Assembly (NCBI GenBank): GCA_905250075.1
Contig: CAJNOP010000335.1
Location: forward strand, 1 to 64,000
Length of the DNA stretch: 64,000 nucleotides
Direction of reading: 5' to 3'
Source: Rotaria sp. Silwood1
Taxonomy: Eukaryota; Rotifera; Eurotatoria; Philodinida; Philodinidae
Below, in pieces: positions 33,032 through 46,978 of this stretch. Made by a program: the position numbers and the translations under genes. Every line of letters begins with the position of its first letter. Within the stretch, counting starts at the first letter, position 1. The notes below the pieces were generated by a model. That model saw nothing but the letters and a program-made list of their open reading frames with translations. It had not been told where the DNA came from and searched no databases.

Positions 33032-34350
33032 TAGAGGTGTTAGCCGATCATTTGATCGGCGGCGGCGGCGAGGAGCTTTCGCCGAGGAGGTCATTTTCGG
33101 TGGCGGCGGCGACGAAAAAATTTTCCTATGTTATTTCACAGGATCTTTCGTAGATCCCTACCGTTAAGACAAACATTAGACGTTTTGTTCTCACAGAATT
33201 ATACGGCTGTTTTCCTCTTAGCACGCTCATGTCTTTTTATGGAAAAATTTTTCCACTAGATGTAACTTTATTTTCATTAATTCAAAAAATTCACATTGTC
33301 CCATCATAAAGTAACTTCAAACCACACAACAAGAACTCATGATATAAGCCAAAATGACAATAATGTGACTATCCATCTAAAATACAAATTAAATTCAAAC
33401 ATGATAGCTTATGGCTGGCACTTTATCTTTACTTTACCCGTTAAAGTAAAGTTAAATACTGTACCCAAAAAGTAAACTGAAAAAAATGAAGCTGTATGTT
33501 TTACATTTTTTGGCAATTTCTTAGTTCAGGATCGTGTAGAAATAATCTTAGAACGTATCAAAGTTTATTCAATATCGTTTCGTCTTAAAATTAGTGTGAA
33601 AAAAGATAAGTAAAGCCAAAAAATGTCGATTTTTTTATGAATACATGAAAAATATTGTTTGGTTAACTTTATCTCACTTTCTTATCCACATTCAAACTAT
33701 AGTATTTTACTTTACTTTACTTTACTTTTTCAAAGTAAAATAAAGATAATGTGCCATCTCTATGGCAGCTCGAATTAGATCATAAGTGAAACTAACATTG
33801 AAATTAGAATTTGAATCCAAATTCAAATCGATACTTTTCTGTGAGTGGAGAAAAAGAGCAAGATTTGTTTTCATTGATTATTTGAATTCAAATTGAAACT
33901 AAATATTTTTCTAAACTGGCAGAAGAGTGTCGATTGGAATTCGAATTCGAATCGCAATGTTAGTTGCATTTATATTCGAACTCAAACTAGACAGTTAGTC
34001 GAAACTGCATACTGAATAAGCCGAGAATCGCGAAACGGAGAAAATAATAGCGATGAATCTATTGTGCATGAAGAAATAAGGCAAATGAAAACCTAATAAA
34101 TATGGTAGCGTCACAAAATCACAAGGAGACATATTTGCTCATCAGCCCGATTTTCAGACCATATGTCATCCAAGAAAAAATGCACTAATTCCTTTTTTTT
34201 TTAAAGTTCTGTTGGTTTCAGCAATCTCTAATTGTCACATAGATCAAACTTGAGATATTACTGATTATTATCAACAAGTGATAATTTAGAAAAAGAGGAA
34301 GCTTGAACTGTGATCTTTCATTCGATCGGCGGCGGCGGCTAACACCTCTA
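33032..34350. mobile_element. hAT-type element with GGC-rich ends, 1319 bp
   Basis: The ends TAGAGGTGTTAGCCG match exactly in inverted orientation and are flanked by gtcataag (33024-33031) and gtcatagg (34351-34358), an 8-bp duplication with one mismatch. Just inside each end is a GATCGGCGGCGGCGGC block, striking in AT-rich DNA. On the left GCCGATCA-TT-TGATCGGC is a perfect palindrome. There is no transposase frame. A second element is nested at 33410-33762. Confidence 0.85.
33410..33762. mobile_element. Nested foldback MITE, 353 bp
   Basis: The ends GGCACTTTATCTTTACTTTAC and GGCACATTATCTTTATTTTAC (inverted) lie inside slightly longer TATGGCT/TAGAGAT tips. The flanks tgatagct and tggcagct agree at 6 of 8 bases, consistent with an old hAT-type duplication. 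A TTTAC microsatellite adjoins the right arm. Confidence 0.6.
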
Positions 34351-34358
34351 GTCATAGG

Positions 34359-34812
34359 GTATCTTCGTCAACGCGCAGAGAGCATTGTCTGTTTATACAC
34401 TTTCTTGACGAGTTCTGTTTAATTATTAGTATTGTTCATGAGCAGAGTTTGTCAACATTCAGATAGTTTGACTTTTCTTTTGTTTTTTTTCATGATTATC
34501 ATCAAAATCATGTCACTAAACACGTTTCTTTTTCTCAACAACCTCGATATTGTGTTGTGATGAAGCCAATTTGCATCGTCAAAGGGTAATTCTTGGACTA
34601 TCATGAATACTTTTCACATTATCTAAATATAAAATTATTTTTGTTCTTATAAAATAGTTTTTGTAAGATCCTAAAGTCAGCATAATATTTTTGTATCTTC
34701 TGTAGACTATTTCTCTTTTTCCTTATCAGTAACGAAACAAATAAACAGTAGACACACATTTTCTTCACAAATACACATACACGCATAATATTGACATTGA
34801 TTCACTTGACGA
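34359..34812. other. 5' flank of the carboxylesterase gene
   Basis: AT-rich. No specific promoter motif can be supported. Confidence 0.35.
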
Positions 34813-36706
<1,894 letters not shown>

Positions 36707-37136
36707 AAATTAACAGAAAATTAGAAACAAAAAAAATATAACTCATCATATATCAAAACAACTTCATTATATCACTTCTATTCTATATATTGTTATTTTT
36801 TTTTTTTTTCATTTAAAAATTATTGAATATAATATCGAAGATGAAATTAATTCTATTTATACGTTTAATCTTCTTTATCACACAATAACATTTATTTATT
36901 TTTTTTTTTTTCATGAAGAAACTAAAAAATGCTATTTGTTAACCTGAATACAATATTTATTGATCTATCTTGTATATATAGCGTAACTAAGAATATAATA
37001 GAAGCTGTACAAAAAAAAAACTCGAAACTTAAATGTTTTATATTTGTTTTGTATTTGTTTGAATAGGAGTTACATCTGTTGAGTTCTAAAAAAAAATAAT
37101 GTTTATATTATAAAAACAAACAAAACTTAAATATAT
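36707..37136. other. Convergent 3' UTRs
   Basis: This is the space between the stop of the esterase gene (+) and the stop of the minus-strand gene at 37137. It has long T and A runs and no gene. Confidence 0.45.
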
Positions 37137-40100
37137 TTATCGTACTCGACGTAAAGAACTAAAACATGATGATTGACGATTTGTTGGTAATGGTGGTCGT
37201 GATATACTAACTCGTGTTCCATCAGGATTCATACGATAGGATATTCTTGCTGGTGTTCTTTCATTAGTAGTTGATGAACTAACATTTTGTTCACCATTTG
37301 TTCGATCTTGTTCAAATTCGGTATTAGGATTTTCATTAATAATCGATATTGTATGAAGATCTAACAAAAAAAAAAAAAAACAATAAAATATATATAATAA
37401 ACATATTATATACCTTCATTAGTTTGTATGATTGTTGTTGTCGTTATTGACATATTATCATTTTGATTTATTTCATCTTGTGTTAATATACAACTAGTAG
37501 GAATATTATTACGATTATCATTTAAATTTTCGGAATCATTTGAAGTTTGACATGATATTGATGATGATGGTTTTTTCTCAATATTAGTTGTCATAGGTAG
37601 TGGTTGACTATTAATAAATATATAGAAATGTAATATTTAAAAACAAAATAAACATCTGCGATATGAATTACTCTTTATTAATAACGGATGATGGTAACGG
37701 AGATGATTGAGCATTTGATAATGGTCGATATTCATTAGCTGCATTCGATATTGAACGATTTATGATTGGTTTACCGGAACGAAATCGTCCTTGTTTTAAT
37801 GGTATTTTTGGTAAAAGAGCAGCCATTATTTCTGTATCTGTTCGTCGAGCTGTTGTTGGTGTAAATTCAAGTGGAATATCATTAGATGAAGAAATTTGAT
37901 TAAGAACATGTTCAAGAGCAGCATCAACTTCATCACTAATTGGAGACCATGGATTCATTTGTTTATTATTATTCGTAGATTTTATTTTTGTTGTATGTTC
38001 TTCTTGATTATCTGTTGGAGTATCATCAATAATAATCATTTCAATAGGTGTTTTTTCTAATAGTTCATTATCAATATTAGTTGAATTTTCAATATTATTC
38101 GTTGTTGTAACAGTTGTAGTTATTATATTAGGTTGAATTGTTGTTAACTTTGAACATACTGATTCTATCACAATAGTTGAAGCAAGTGGTTCAATATCCA
38201 TTTGAGTAGATCTATAATACAAAAACACAAAAAGTTTTCTTAGTAATAATTTAAATTAGAATTCAGATATAAATTGTTCGTATTTATAGATTTAAATATT
38301 GAATTTTTTTTTTATTCAGATTGTATTCACGAAGGAATATTTCTAAATGTTAGTCTTCTTTTAAGCTGATATTTTACCTATAAATATGTTTCAGTGAGCT
38401 ATGAAAAATATTCAAAGAATTTTCATAAATCTTAAAATTTTCTTCATAATTTTTACACTAGAATATCAAGCATTTTATTTTATAATGGTACTTTGAAAAA
38501 AAATCTAATTATCTTTAAATTCTTTCTCAAAAAGATTTATAGTCTTCACAATTTTTAATAGTCAACAAAAAAACATTTACCATCAGAGGTCCAAACAGGC
38601 CACGTTTTTTTAGGCCTGTCAAGTTTTTCGAGCGAGTGCAATAATGATGACAGACTAGAAACCAGAGGTCCAAGGGCTATTGCTCAACCTAATCCTGATC
38701 CGCCTGTCATAGGCATCACCCATAGTTTTCACACTAGTGCAAGTGACAGGCCAAAAATTGCTTGGACCTCTGACTTGCACTAGTCTGAAAACTATAGGTG
38801 ATGCCTATGATAAGCAGGTCAGGATCAGGTTGAGCAATAGCCCTTGGACCTCTGGTTTCTAGTCTGTCATCATTATTGCACTCGCTAGAAAAACTTGACA
38901 GCCCGTACAGGCCTAAAAACGTGGCCTATTTGGACCTCTCTTTTCATTTTTCTGAACACTATTTGAAAAATTCAAATATCTCAACAATGAAGAATACAAA
39001 ACAAAATATCAGAAATCATTCTTCTAGTGTTTAACACTCTAAAATAAATTAGAATATATAAAATCAATGGTATTACTTTTGTATTATAATTATCTTTATT
39101 TTTTATTTATTCAAAGAATGATACAATTATTTAGAATAGCTTTCGATATATTGTTTGTCTTAAATCAAATAATCGAAAAAGAAAAAAAATCATTTGGCAC
39201 CAAATTCGAAGAATTACTTAAACAGAAAACTATATCTCTTTTGTTTTATCGTTAGTAAGTTTTGAATACTTTAATACTTATAAAACAACACGGCATTGAA
39301 AAAGCTGATAAGAATACATATAAAATGTAACACGTTATCTATCATAACAACTAGTTTTTATCGAAAATTTTTTTTTTTTTTTATTATACTTATAGTTGAA
39401 GAAAGATTAAATAAGAAAGCACTGTTTTTACTTAAAAAAAAATTTTAACTTACTGTATTGATGATTTAGGAATGTTTCTTCCTGATTGTTCTATAGGAGA
39501 AAGATCTAATGTCATTGTTGATTTATTCAGAGATTTTGAAGTCTATAAATAAAATATAATTTAAAAAAAAATTTTCTGTTTGATTTACTGATGTTGAATT
39601 TTTCTTATTTGTTATTGATGTTTGTGTTCGTAAATTATGTATTTGTTGTGGATCAAGATAACGTTGAACAATTTCATCTGTTACAGGTACAATCATAACT
39701 TTATCTGGTAACCATTGAGAATTTGTTGTTTGTTGTTGTTGTTGATGATCGGAATGATTTTTAAGTATAGATAAATGTTCTGAACAACAATTATATGATG
39801 ATAATTGAGATAATATTGAACATATTAAACATGTAGTATTCTTATTAACATTTTCATCATGATTTCGTGATAATTTTTTTCCTGATTTACTACTTCGTAA
39901 TCGTCGTTGTAATGGTAATGATAATCGTTCATCATCAGAATCCGATAAAACAATATATGTTTTTTTATTATTTGTTGTTTTTGATTGTTTATGACGATGA
40001 TGAGTATTATTATTATTATTATCATCATCATCTGCCCATAAATCTCGTTGTCCACTACGTATTCGTTGTAATCGTTGAGCTAAATGAGCTTTAAATGAAG

Positions 40101-40227
40101 ATGGTGGAGGTGGTGATGATTGACGTTGTCGCTTTTCTAGATATTAGAAAAAACAAAAAACATTCATATAAAGACAAAAGTTTTCTATATATATATATAT
40201 ACTTTGTTGTCTTTTTCCACTACTCAT
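37137..40227 (-). CDS. Six-exon low-complexity (Asn/Thr/Ser-rich) protein, function unknown
   Basis: Complement of exons 40203-40227, 39589-40136, 39454-39542, 37672-38211, 37414-37607 and 37137-37360; every junction is GT-AG and keeps frame, giving 539 aa. The start is MSSGKRQQ joined to a basic KKRQRQSSPPPPSSFKAHLA segment. After that come poly-Asp/Asn, a TYIVLSDSDDERL acidic motif (SIM- or CK2-like), a Cys pair cluster (TCLICS ... YNCCSEH), a QQQQQ run, long Thr/Asn-rich linkers, and a conserved-looking block NPWSPISDEVDAALEHVLNQ followed by LLPKIPLKQGRFRSG. The C-terminus is basic. This is probably a nuclear or cytoskeletal regulatory protein, but I do not recognise it. Intron 3 is 1.24 kb and carries a large palindrome (38585-38939); the other introns are 46-66 nt. 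Confidence 0.75.
38585..38939. mobile_element. Mosaic foldback element, 355 bp, inside an intron
   Basis: Nearly perfect inverted arms of about 165 bp begin AGAGGTCCAAACAGGCC / AGAGGTCCAAATAGGCC. The motif CAGAGGTCCAAG recurs inside both arms, so a smaller foldback (about 38662-38873) appears embedded in a larger one. The flanks show no strong duplication (5 of 8 for the best 8-mer). In the host transcript it would make a very stable intronic hairpin. Confidence 0.75.
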
Positions 40228-41708
40228 ATTTTTTTTTGATGAAATGATTAAATGAGGAAGTATGACCTTGTATAAAAGTATAAGAAAACAATCAAAGAAC
40301 AAAAAATAAAAATAAAAATTTGAATGGATTTATTTCACTACAAGTTACTAACGATTACATTCTTAGAATAGAAGAGGGCGCTAATAGATGGAATTCATAA
40401 AAAAAAAAATTTATTCTTTTAATTCGTGATAATTATTTATGAAAGTTTAATTAAATTAAATCATAGTACAATCAATTACTATTTTGAATTAAAAATCAAC
40501 TATGATACGAACTTAAATTAAGTTGGTTGATCGATATGAGATATTAAATTTTTGCTATCAGTTGTTGAAATATACAAATTAATGTTTAGATTATTGAGTT
40601 CATTGAAATTTATTTCAATATCATTTTTTATATGTACAGAAAAATGAAATCTTGTATTTCGAGTATCGTAGGATTGATTAACATGTCATGAAAAAGTCTT
40701 GGCAAACTCATATTAGATCAGAGTACTAACTTCTAATCCCATCAAATTGTTTCAGAGCGAATCTAAGAAAAAACTAAATATCTCTTAAAGAAAGTTTTTA
40801 TCACTTTATCATTATACGATATTATTTGCTTCTGATTATATAGTGAAGAACAAAAGTTTAGATTAGTTATATTTTTTAATAGATGAAAGAATTCTTTATT
40901 AGAACTTATAGACCTAAAAATCTAATAAAACTGCATATCTAGAAAACCAAGACAAGTTTTGCTGACGTACATTCGAAGGTTTTTAATAATGATTTCATTT
41001 AATGATAGAGTTAAATTAGATGACTCATTTCTCTTTATGATCGCTCTTCATTGAACTGCATTCAATCAAGAGAAGATTCAAGAAGAATTTTTCTTTTGTT
41101 TTTTTTTAAAAAAAAATTCAATGCTCTCTCGTCCTGTTTGTAGCCTTCAATAAATGAAATGCAGTTCGTTGAAGAAACATCATGACGAGAGCCGAGAATA
41201 TCTAATTTTGCTCTATCAACTCAAGTTATTTCTAAAAAGCTTTACATGGACGTCAGAAAACTTATCTTGATTTTTTTTCAGATATTCCTCATCCGATTAC
41301 TGTTACGAAACTTATTAGATTTTCAAATTACAATAAATCATCTTGTCGGCTACTCAAATGTTCGAGATTTTCTATTGTACAAGAATATTGATTTTTAAAG
41401 AAAAATATCTTTCTATGTTTCATATTTAAGCTATCTGATCAATTGAAGTACTAGTAAATCGAAACTTGACTCTGTTTTACTAAGCATATTGAGTTTGGTA
41501 AATATTAAATTATTTTTCGATAATGCTTTACCTTAGCGATCAAAAGATAATAAAATTTGTTCTGTTTCGTTTTTTGATAAAACTTATTTAGGATTTATTT
41601 TATTAATGAAAAAAAAAAGAGAGACAAATTATATTGGAAAGAAACGCACAGAATTGATGGTCTCATTGATAATAAATGTATACAGTAAAATAAAATAAAT
41701 CATTATAT
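40228..41708. other. Spacer between two minus-strand genes
   Basis: It contains the 5' flank of the low-complexity gene and the 3' end of DNALI1. A hairpin-forming pair TTCATTGAACTGCATT / AATGCAGTTCGTTGAA at about 41049 and 41158 has a nested TCTCGTC/GACGAGA pair. No gene is seen. Confidence 0.4.
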
Positions 41709-42731
41709 TTATTTTTTTGGTGCAATTAAACCTTCCAATTGAGCCTAAAAATAAAAGACAAAATAATATCAATATTTTTTAAGTTTTTTTTGTTATCAAA
41801 TCTAACTTTAAGTTGTTGATTTGTTTTTTTCAAAAAATTTATTTCTTCCATATGTTTTTTTTCTTCAACTTGTCGTTGTTCATTTAATTTTTTTTCAGCT
41901 GCTTCTGCATTTGCTTTTGTTTCTTTAAGTTGTCGTTCAAGATCACGTTTATCTTCTTCAAGTTGTACTAACTAAAAAGAAATAACAGAAATATTTATAA
42001 ATAAAAAATCTATTTAATATACGAACTTTTCGTTCTAATTCAGATTTTCCTTGTTCAGCCATTAATGCTTTACGCATACCAAATGCTACACTACTTTCAT
42101 AAAGTGTTTGATATGCACGTAATGTCATTTGTAATTCATCACGTACACGAAGAAGAAGTAAACCACGTTCAGCACAATTAATAGCAACTTGACGAATAAG
42201 TTCATCTATTTAAAATGAATTGAAAAAAACAAAAAAAAACTTGTTTTTTTGTTTTTCTTACCGAAACATTGTGAAAACAGTTCACGTCGTACTGGACATA
42301 TACCAGTTTCACGAGCTTGCCGTTGTTGTAAACGCATATCTAATTGTTCTTGTAAATTAATAACATCAAGACGTGTTGCTGGTGTTGATGATATACGTTG
42401 ACAATAGAGTAAATCCGAATTATTTGGATCTTTTGTTATTCTATTTTGAATTTTAAATTTTTGTCAAAAAAAAAACAAAAAAAATATAAATATACTTTGG
42501 TGGAAGAATTTTATCAAGAATTTCTTCTAATGATAAATCTTTCATAGCCTGTTGTTTTCTACCTAATTGTGGTGAACCAGTACCACCACCAGTAATATCC
42601 ATCATTTGTTGATCTAATGCTGTTTGTTGTTTACTAGCACCAAGTGCTTTACGATCTTTTTCATTTTGTGCTGTTATCAATGTTGGATTATCAAAACGAA
42701 CAAGTGAACCAGATGGTGGAATGATTGACAT
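41709..42731 (-). CDS. DNALI1: Axonemal dynein light intermediate chain (p28), 5 exons
   Basis: Complement of exons 42496-42731, 42262-42440, 42023-42205, 41807-41967 and 41709-41744, giving 264 aa, close to the 258 or so of vertebrate DNALI1. The N-terminus MSIIPPSGSLVRFDNPTLI, the EEILDKILPPK block, RISSTPATRLDVINLQEQLD, GICPVRRELFSQCFDELIRQ, INCAERGLLLLRVRDEL and YQTLYESSVAFGMRKAL are family hallmarks. A Glu/Lys-rich coiled coil (about 180-250) ends in AQLEGLIAPKK. The protein is part of inner dynein arms of motile cilia, binding dynein heavy chains with actin or centrin. For the exon 3/4 junction I used GTTC|GTATAT to TTAG|TACAAC, which yields ERKVLQLEED; an alternative donor three bases earlier is weaker. 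Introns are 54-62 nt. Confidence 0.95.
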
Positions 42732-43967
42732 TGTTCTTAATTATTACAATAATCTAAATAAAGATTTCAAGATTAATTATTTGTTTATTTAATGATGACA
42801 TTCATCTGATAATAATTAAACTTGAAAAAAAAAAAATTTTTTTGTTATTAAGAATTTGCTTTATCCTTTAATCTTGGTAGGTACTTTATTTGGTTGTATG
42901 CCTCTTCGCCGAAAAGCATTTCATCGAAAGGTCCGGAAATGCTGTAGACCGTTGCGAGCCCTTTAATCACTGCATAGACTTGTTAAGCATGACAGGATCA
43001 ATTCATTTTACCGTCACCCTCACCTTTGCAGTGCATTTCGTGGCCAAAAAATACTTTCAATGTTGCGTTTTTTGGCGAAGAGCATACATACCGTCTTAAT
43101 AAGCACTTGCATGAGCTATTTCCGTGGTCAACTGAACATCAATTGTACTTTATTAGTGCTCGAAAGGTAATGAGTTTATCAATTACATGTGAACTTATAA
43201 ATATTCTAATTGAATATATCGAAGGTTTCTAATAAGAAAAGGCTAAAGAAAAAACAAGACATTTAATGTGTTTATAAGATGATAAATTATATAAATAAAA
43301 TTGAAAATAGATATTTATAAAAAAAAAAAGGTTTTATTATTGAAAGAAATTTGTATACTGGATAAATTTTTTATATTAAACAAACTGAAATAGAATTGTC
43401 TCATATTAAATGCAGGACAATCGTTTCTATATAATTTCTCCATTACTAACCGTAACCTTGAAAAAAAAACATATATTACCTAGGAATATAGTTTCGAATA
43501 TAAATAAAATCTCTAAAAATTTGTTTCTATATAACGTTGCTAAAAGTAAATGCCATTAATAATTATCTTACAAACAGGTTTCTTAGCAACGATATGATTA
43601 ACTTGTAAATTATTTATTTATTTCAATAATATTATTAAATAAAAATTTATTGAAAATATAAATAAATTTTAATTCATTTTATATTTTATTATAATTATGT
43701 TCATACTATTTATTTTCATTTATGATCTATTCAACCAATCATTAATGTTAGAAAGCAAAAAAATTGTTTAGTATACTACAATTTTTTGCCTTCTTTCTTC
43801 TCATTCTTCCTAAACAAATAAAGAAAAAAAAAAAAAAAAAACTACATAATCTAATCTGACATACATATTGCTTACCTTTCCACGTCGACATCTTTTGTAC
43901 ACGTCATTGTCGCAAGTCGGCTCGGCTTCATATTCGTTCGATTAAAAGTTGATTTTAATCATTGCCG
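42732..43967. other. Divergent promoter region of DNALI1 and FBXO8
   Basis: Between two divergently transcribed genes. It holds an inverted repeat (42895-43088) and a GC-richer 5' leader (about 43880-43967) before the FBXO8 ATG. Very A-rich runs lie at about 43820-43840. Confidence 0.45.
42895..43090. repeat. Short inverted repeat pair flanking a GC-richer segment
   Basis: GTATGCCTCTTCGCCGAAAA at 42896-42915 recurs inverted at about 43067-43086 (TTTTTTGGCGAAGAGCATAC). The 150 bp between look like coding sequence by base composition, but no frame is recognisable. It may be a small foldback element or a transposed gene scrap. Confidence 0.45.
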
Positions 43968-45632
43968 ATGGGTCAAATTTTCGATCGACAAGTTGCCGGG
44001 CCGACAAGCAATAAAAAAAATCAAAGTATTAATTTTATTCTAAGAAAAAAAATAGTTTTTTTTTAAAATTTTCTTCTCATTCTTAGTTACAAAAATTTCT
44101 GACATATCTCAATTACCACCTGAATTAGCATTAGAAATTCTTAAAAATTTAAATGCTACTGATCTATGTCTTGCGGCATGTGTTTGGCAAACATTAGCTA
44201 ATGATGAAATTCTTTGGCTTGGGTAGATAAAATAATTTTATTGATTTCAAAAAAAAGGAATATTTTTTTTTTATTTTGAAAGATTATGCAAATCAAATTG
44301 GACTTATGCATCAATTTATAATCGAGCACATAATGATGGTATTTCATTTCGTAAAATTTATTTACAACTAGATGAAGGAACATTACGATTTAATGCTGGA
44401 CAAGTAATTAAAAAAAAGATTTCGTGTGTATTCATTTTTATTATCATGTTTAGGGTCTGCAATATTTCATTGAACATGAATTACTTGATGATACATGCGA
44501 AGAAATAAGTAAATTTATTCATAATACAAGAAAATTAAGAGCCACTGAAAAACGTAAATTATTACAAGCACGGTAGGTTTAAGAATTTAGAACGAAAAAA
44601 AAAACAAAATTCTATAACTACAATTCTCATTTATATAAATGACAAATGTCAGATTTTGTTATCGACGTTGGTTTTTTTCTTGTGAATCTCATTAGTATCG
44701 AGACATTGTAAAACATGGCGAACATCTCATTTTTTTTGTTTTATAGTATTACTCTTCGTGTTGTGCATAGTCATAAAAGTTTCATATTGACATTTTTCTG
44801 TTGTTTTTCAATCTATATCAAGAAGTAAAATGTGACTCTGTTTTATTTTAGAATGAATTAGGTTCGTCAAAAAATAAAAAGCAAATGATTTCACAGAAAT
44901 GAAACATAGAGAAGGCAAAGTTTTATAGATATATGAAGTCTACTCGTTCTTGTTCCCAATATATTGAGTATTTGATTTTTATAATGTCAAACAATAGTCG
45001 TGTCTTATATAATAAATTTTTGTAAATATTTATCTATCATTTGTGTGTCTAAAAAACCATGCTTAAGCGATAAAAAACATCACATAATGAAACAATTATT
45101 ATAAAATCAGTGAATCATTTTCCAACTTAACATCTGATCTTGTTGAATATTTCTATTTCTAGTCGTGATATATTAGAACGTCTTATTGAATTTCAATCAT
45201 ATGAAAATCAATTTTTACCAAATGCTTTACGTCAATTCTTTGCTAAACTTGATGCACCAGAAGATCGTAATGAATATTTATCTTTTTTGATCGAAAATTT
45301 TTCTAAACGTTTTCATGAATGTAATAAAAATCTTGGCTTATCAACCGGTTTGTATATATCTTAAATGAATTAGAAAATAAAATATATAGAATTTTGGTTG
45401 TTTTTCTTTTTTCTACCTAGAAACAATTTATGTACTATGTTTTTCATTAATTCTTCTTTCTATTGATTTGACATCACCGCATGTCAAAAATAAAATGTCA
45501 AAACGTGAATTTATACGTAATACACGTCGTGCCATAATTAATGGAACATTAAGTGATGAATTAGCTGGTCATCTTTATGATAATATTTATTTAATTGGAC
45601 ATGTAGCTCGTTCAACTACGGCTGCACATTAG
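43968..45632 (+). CDS. FBXO8: F-box only protein 8 (F-box plus Sec7-like domain), 6 exons
   Basis: Exons 43968-44025, 44087-44222, 44283-44403, 44454-44572, 45163-45347 and 45421-45632 keep frame and give 276 aa. MGQ at the start is conserved with vertebrate FBXO8 and suits N-myristoylation. The F-box (about 25-66) is ISQLPPELALEILKNLNATD LCLAACVWQTLAND. GLCKSNW, FRKIYLQLDEGTLRFNA and ILERL precede a Sec7-like domain with NQFLPNALRQFFAKLDAPED. Near the C-terminus come YVLCFSLILLSIDLTSPHVK, KMSKREFIRNTRRA and YDNIYLIGHVA. The vertebrate protein (about 319 aa) is an SCF substrate adaptor reported to target GTP-ARF6; the invertebrate role is inferred. Compared with it, about 40 residues are missing between the start and the F-box. 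Intron 4 is 590 nt; the others are 50-73 nt. Confidence 0.95.
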
Positions 45633-46978
45633 AATAGAATCAAAATTAGTTAGACATACAAAAATAAATCCCGGTTACTTTTCTGTACAAACGTTTCATT
45701 TTATTTTATTTTTTGTCTGCTATTCAAAACCGAGAGCTTTTATTTTTTTATTTTTTGTTTTTTTTCGTTTAATTTTTTTACTTAGTGTGTCTCCATAAAT
45801 TGGTCTTTCTTTTCTTTTTCTATAAGAAAACCAGTGTTTGAATAATGAATAAATATTATAGAAGTTTTTTATAGAAAACATATAGTAATATGAAATATAT
45901 GTTGTTGATTTTACAAAATGAAAATGTAAAAAAGCAATTTCATATTTTCATCAGATCATCAATAATAAAAGATTAATATTATCAAGAGAGATATTCAACA
46001 TGTCTAAAATACGAGCTGGCATACCGCAGAGAATAGAACAGTTCCGAATAGTGACGAAGACGATCACTACCAGAAAGTTTTGTGATGCTATAGTATTTTT
46101 TTTAAAATTATGTTTCATTTTGGAATAGTCGTATTTGATCAACAATATAAATTTGATGATATCACGAAAGAATATTCATAACTAGGTTAAATACAACCAT
46201 ACATACATGTACACTTATAGAATGCTCGTTTCAATTGCAACTTATCTTGAAATGAAATTCGTACAAATTTCTATTTAGGTCACATTAAAGATGTACTCAT
46301 AGCGGACTGAAGATAACAATCACAACTGCTTGCTCGAGTTACAGAATAAATCGGTAGTTTTTAATATTTTTAGCGATTCAGAAAGCAGCAATAGATCAAT
46401 TGCTAAAATTTGCAGGAATTGAAACTATTCATCGTACTTTCAGATGGTTCGAAATAGATGATAGATTTCATGGTTGAGTGTGGGTATGAGTGTCTCATTT
46501 GTACATTAGTTCACCGACAATACCACTGATAAGATATTATTTTTGAAATTCAGCAATACTAAGATCAAAAGACCTTATATGGTCTTAAAGGGCAACAATG
46601 AAGAATAACAAATAATGATGGTAGACACAACTCAATTTTAATACTGTTGGTTATCGACTAGCTAGCATGAATTTTCCACCGCTTCTTTCATGAAACGAAG
46701 AAGAGAAAACAATCAAATACAAACAGGATACACTTTTTCAAAGCAGAAGAACAAATAGAAAGAGAAAATTATTTGCATAGCAGATTTTTACCGTACATTG
46801 TCTAAATCCGATCAGACAACATTTAACGAATTCGTCATTGTCGTCTAGTCTTCATTATGTTTATTTGTATATCTTCCTTTTCTGATTCTATCCTTTCCAT
46901 TTTCAATTCTATTGATTAAATAAGAGCGTCGATTATCAAGTCAAATACTATCTCACATTGTTTCTACCATTGCTTGCC
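45633..46978. other. 3' UTR and intergenic DNA
   Basis: No gene seen. A very short telomere-like block (GAGTGTGGGTATGAGTG) is at 46475-46491. Confidence 0.4.
46475..46491 (+). repeat. Very short telomere-like block
   Basis: GAGTGTGGGTATGAGTG, G-rich strand only. Confidence 0.35.

Noticed and set aside
39825..40094. Open frames rich in Ile/Tyr/His on both strands
   Set aside because: They are shadow frames of the Asn/Asp- and Gln-rich exon 2 of the minus-strand gene at 37137-40227.
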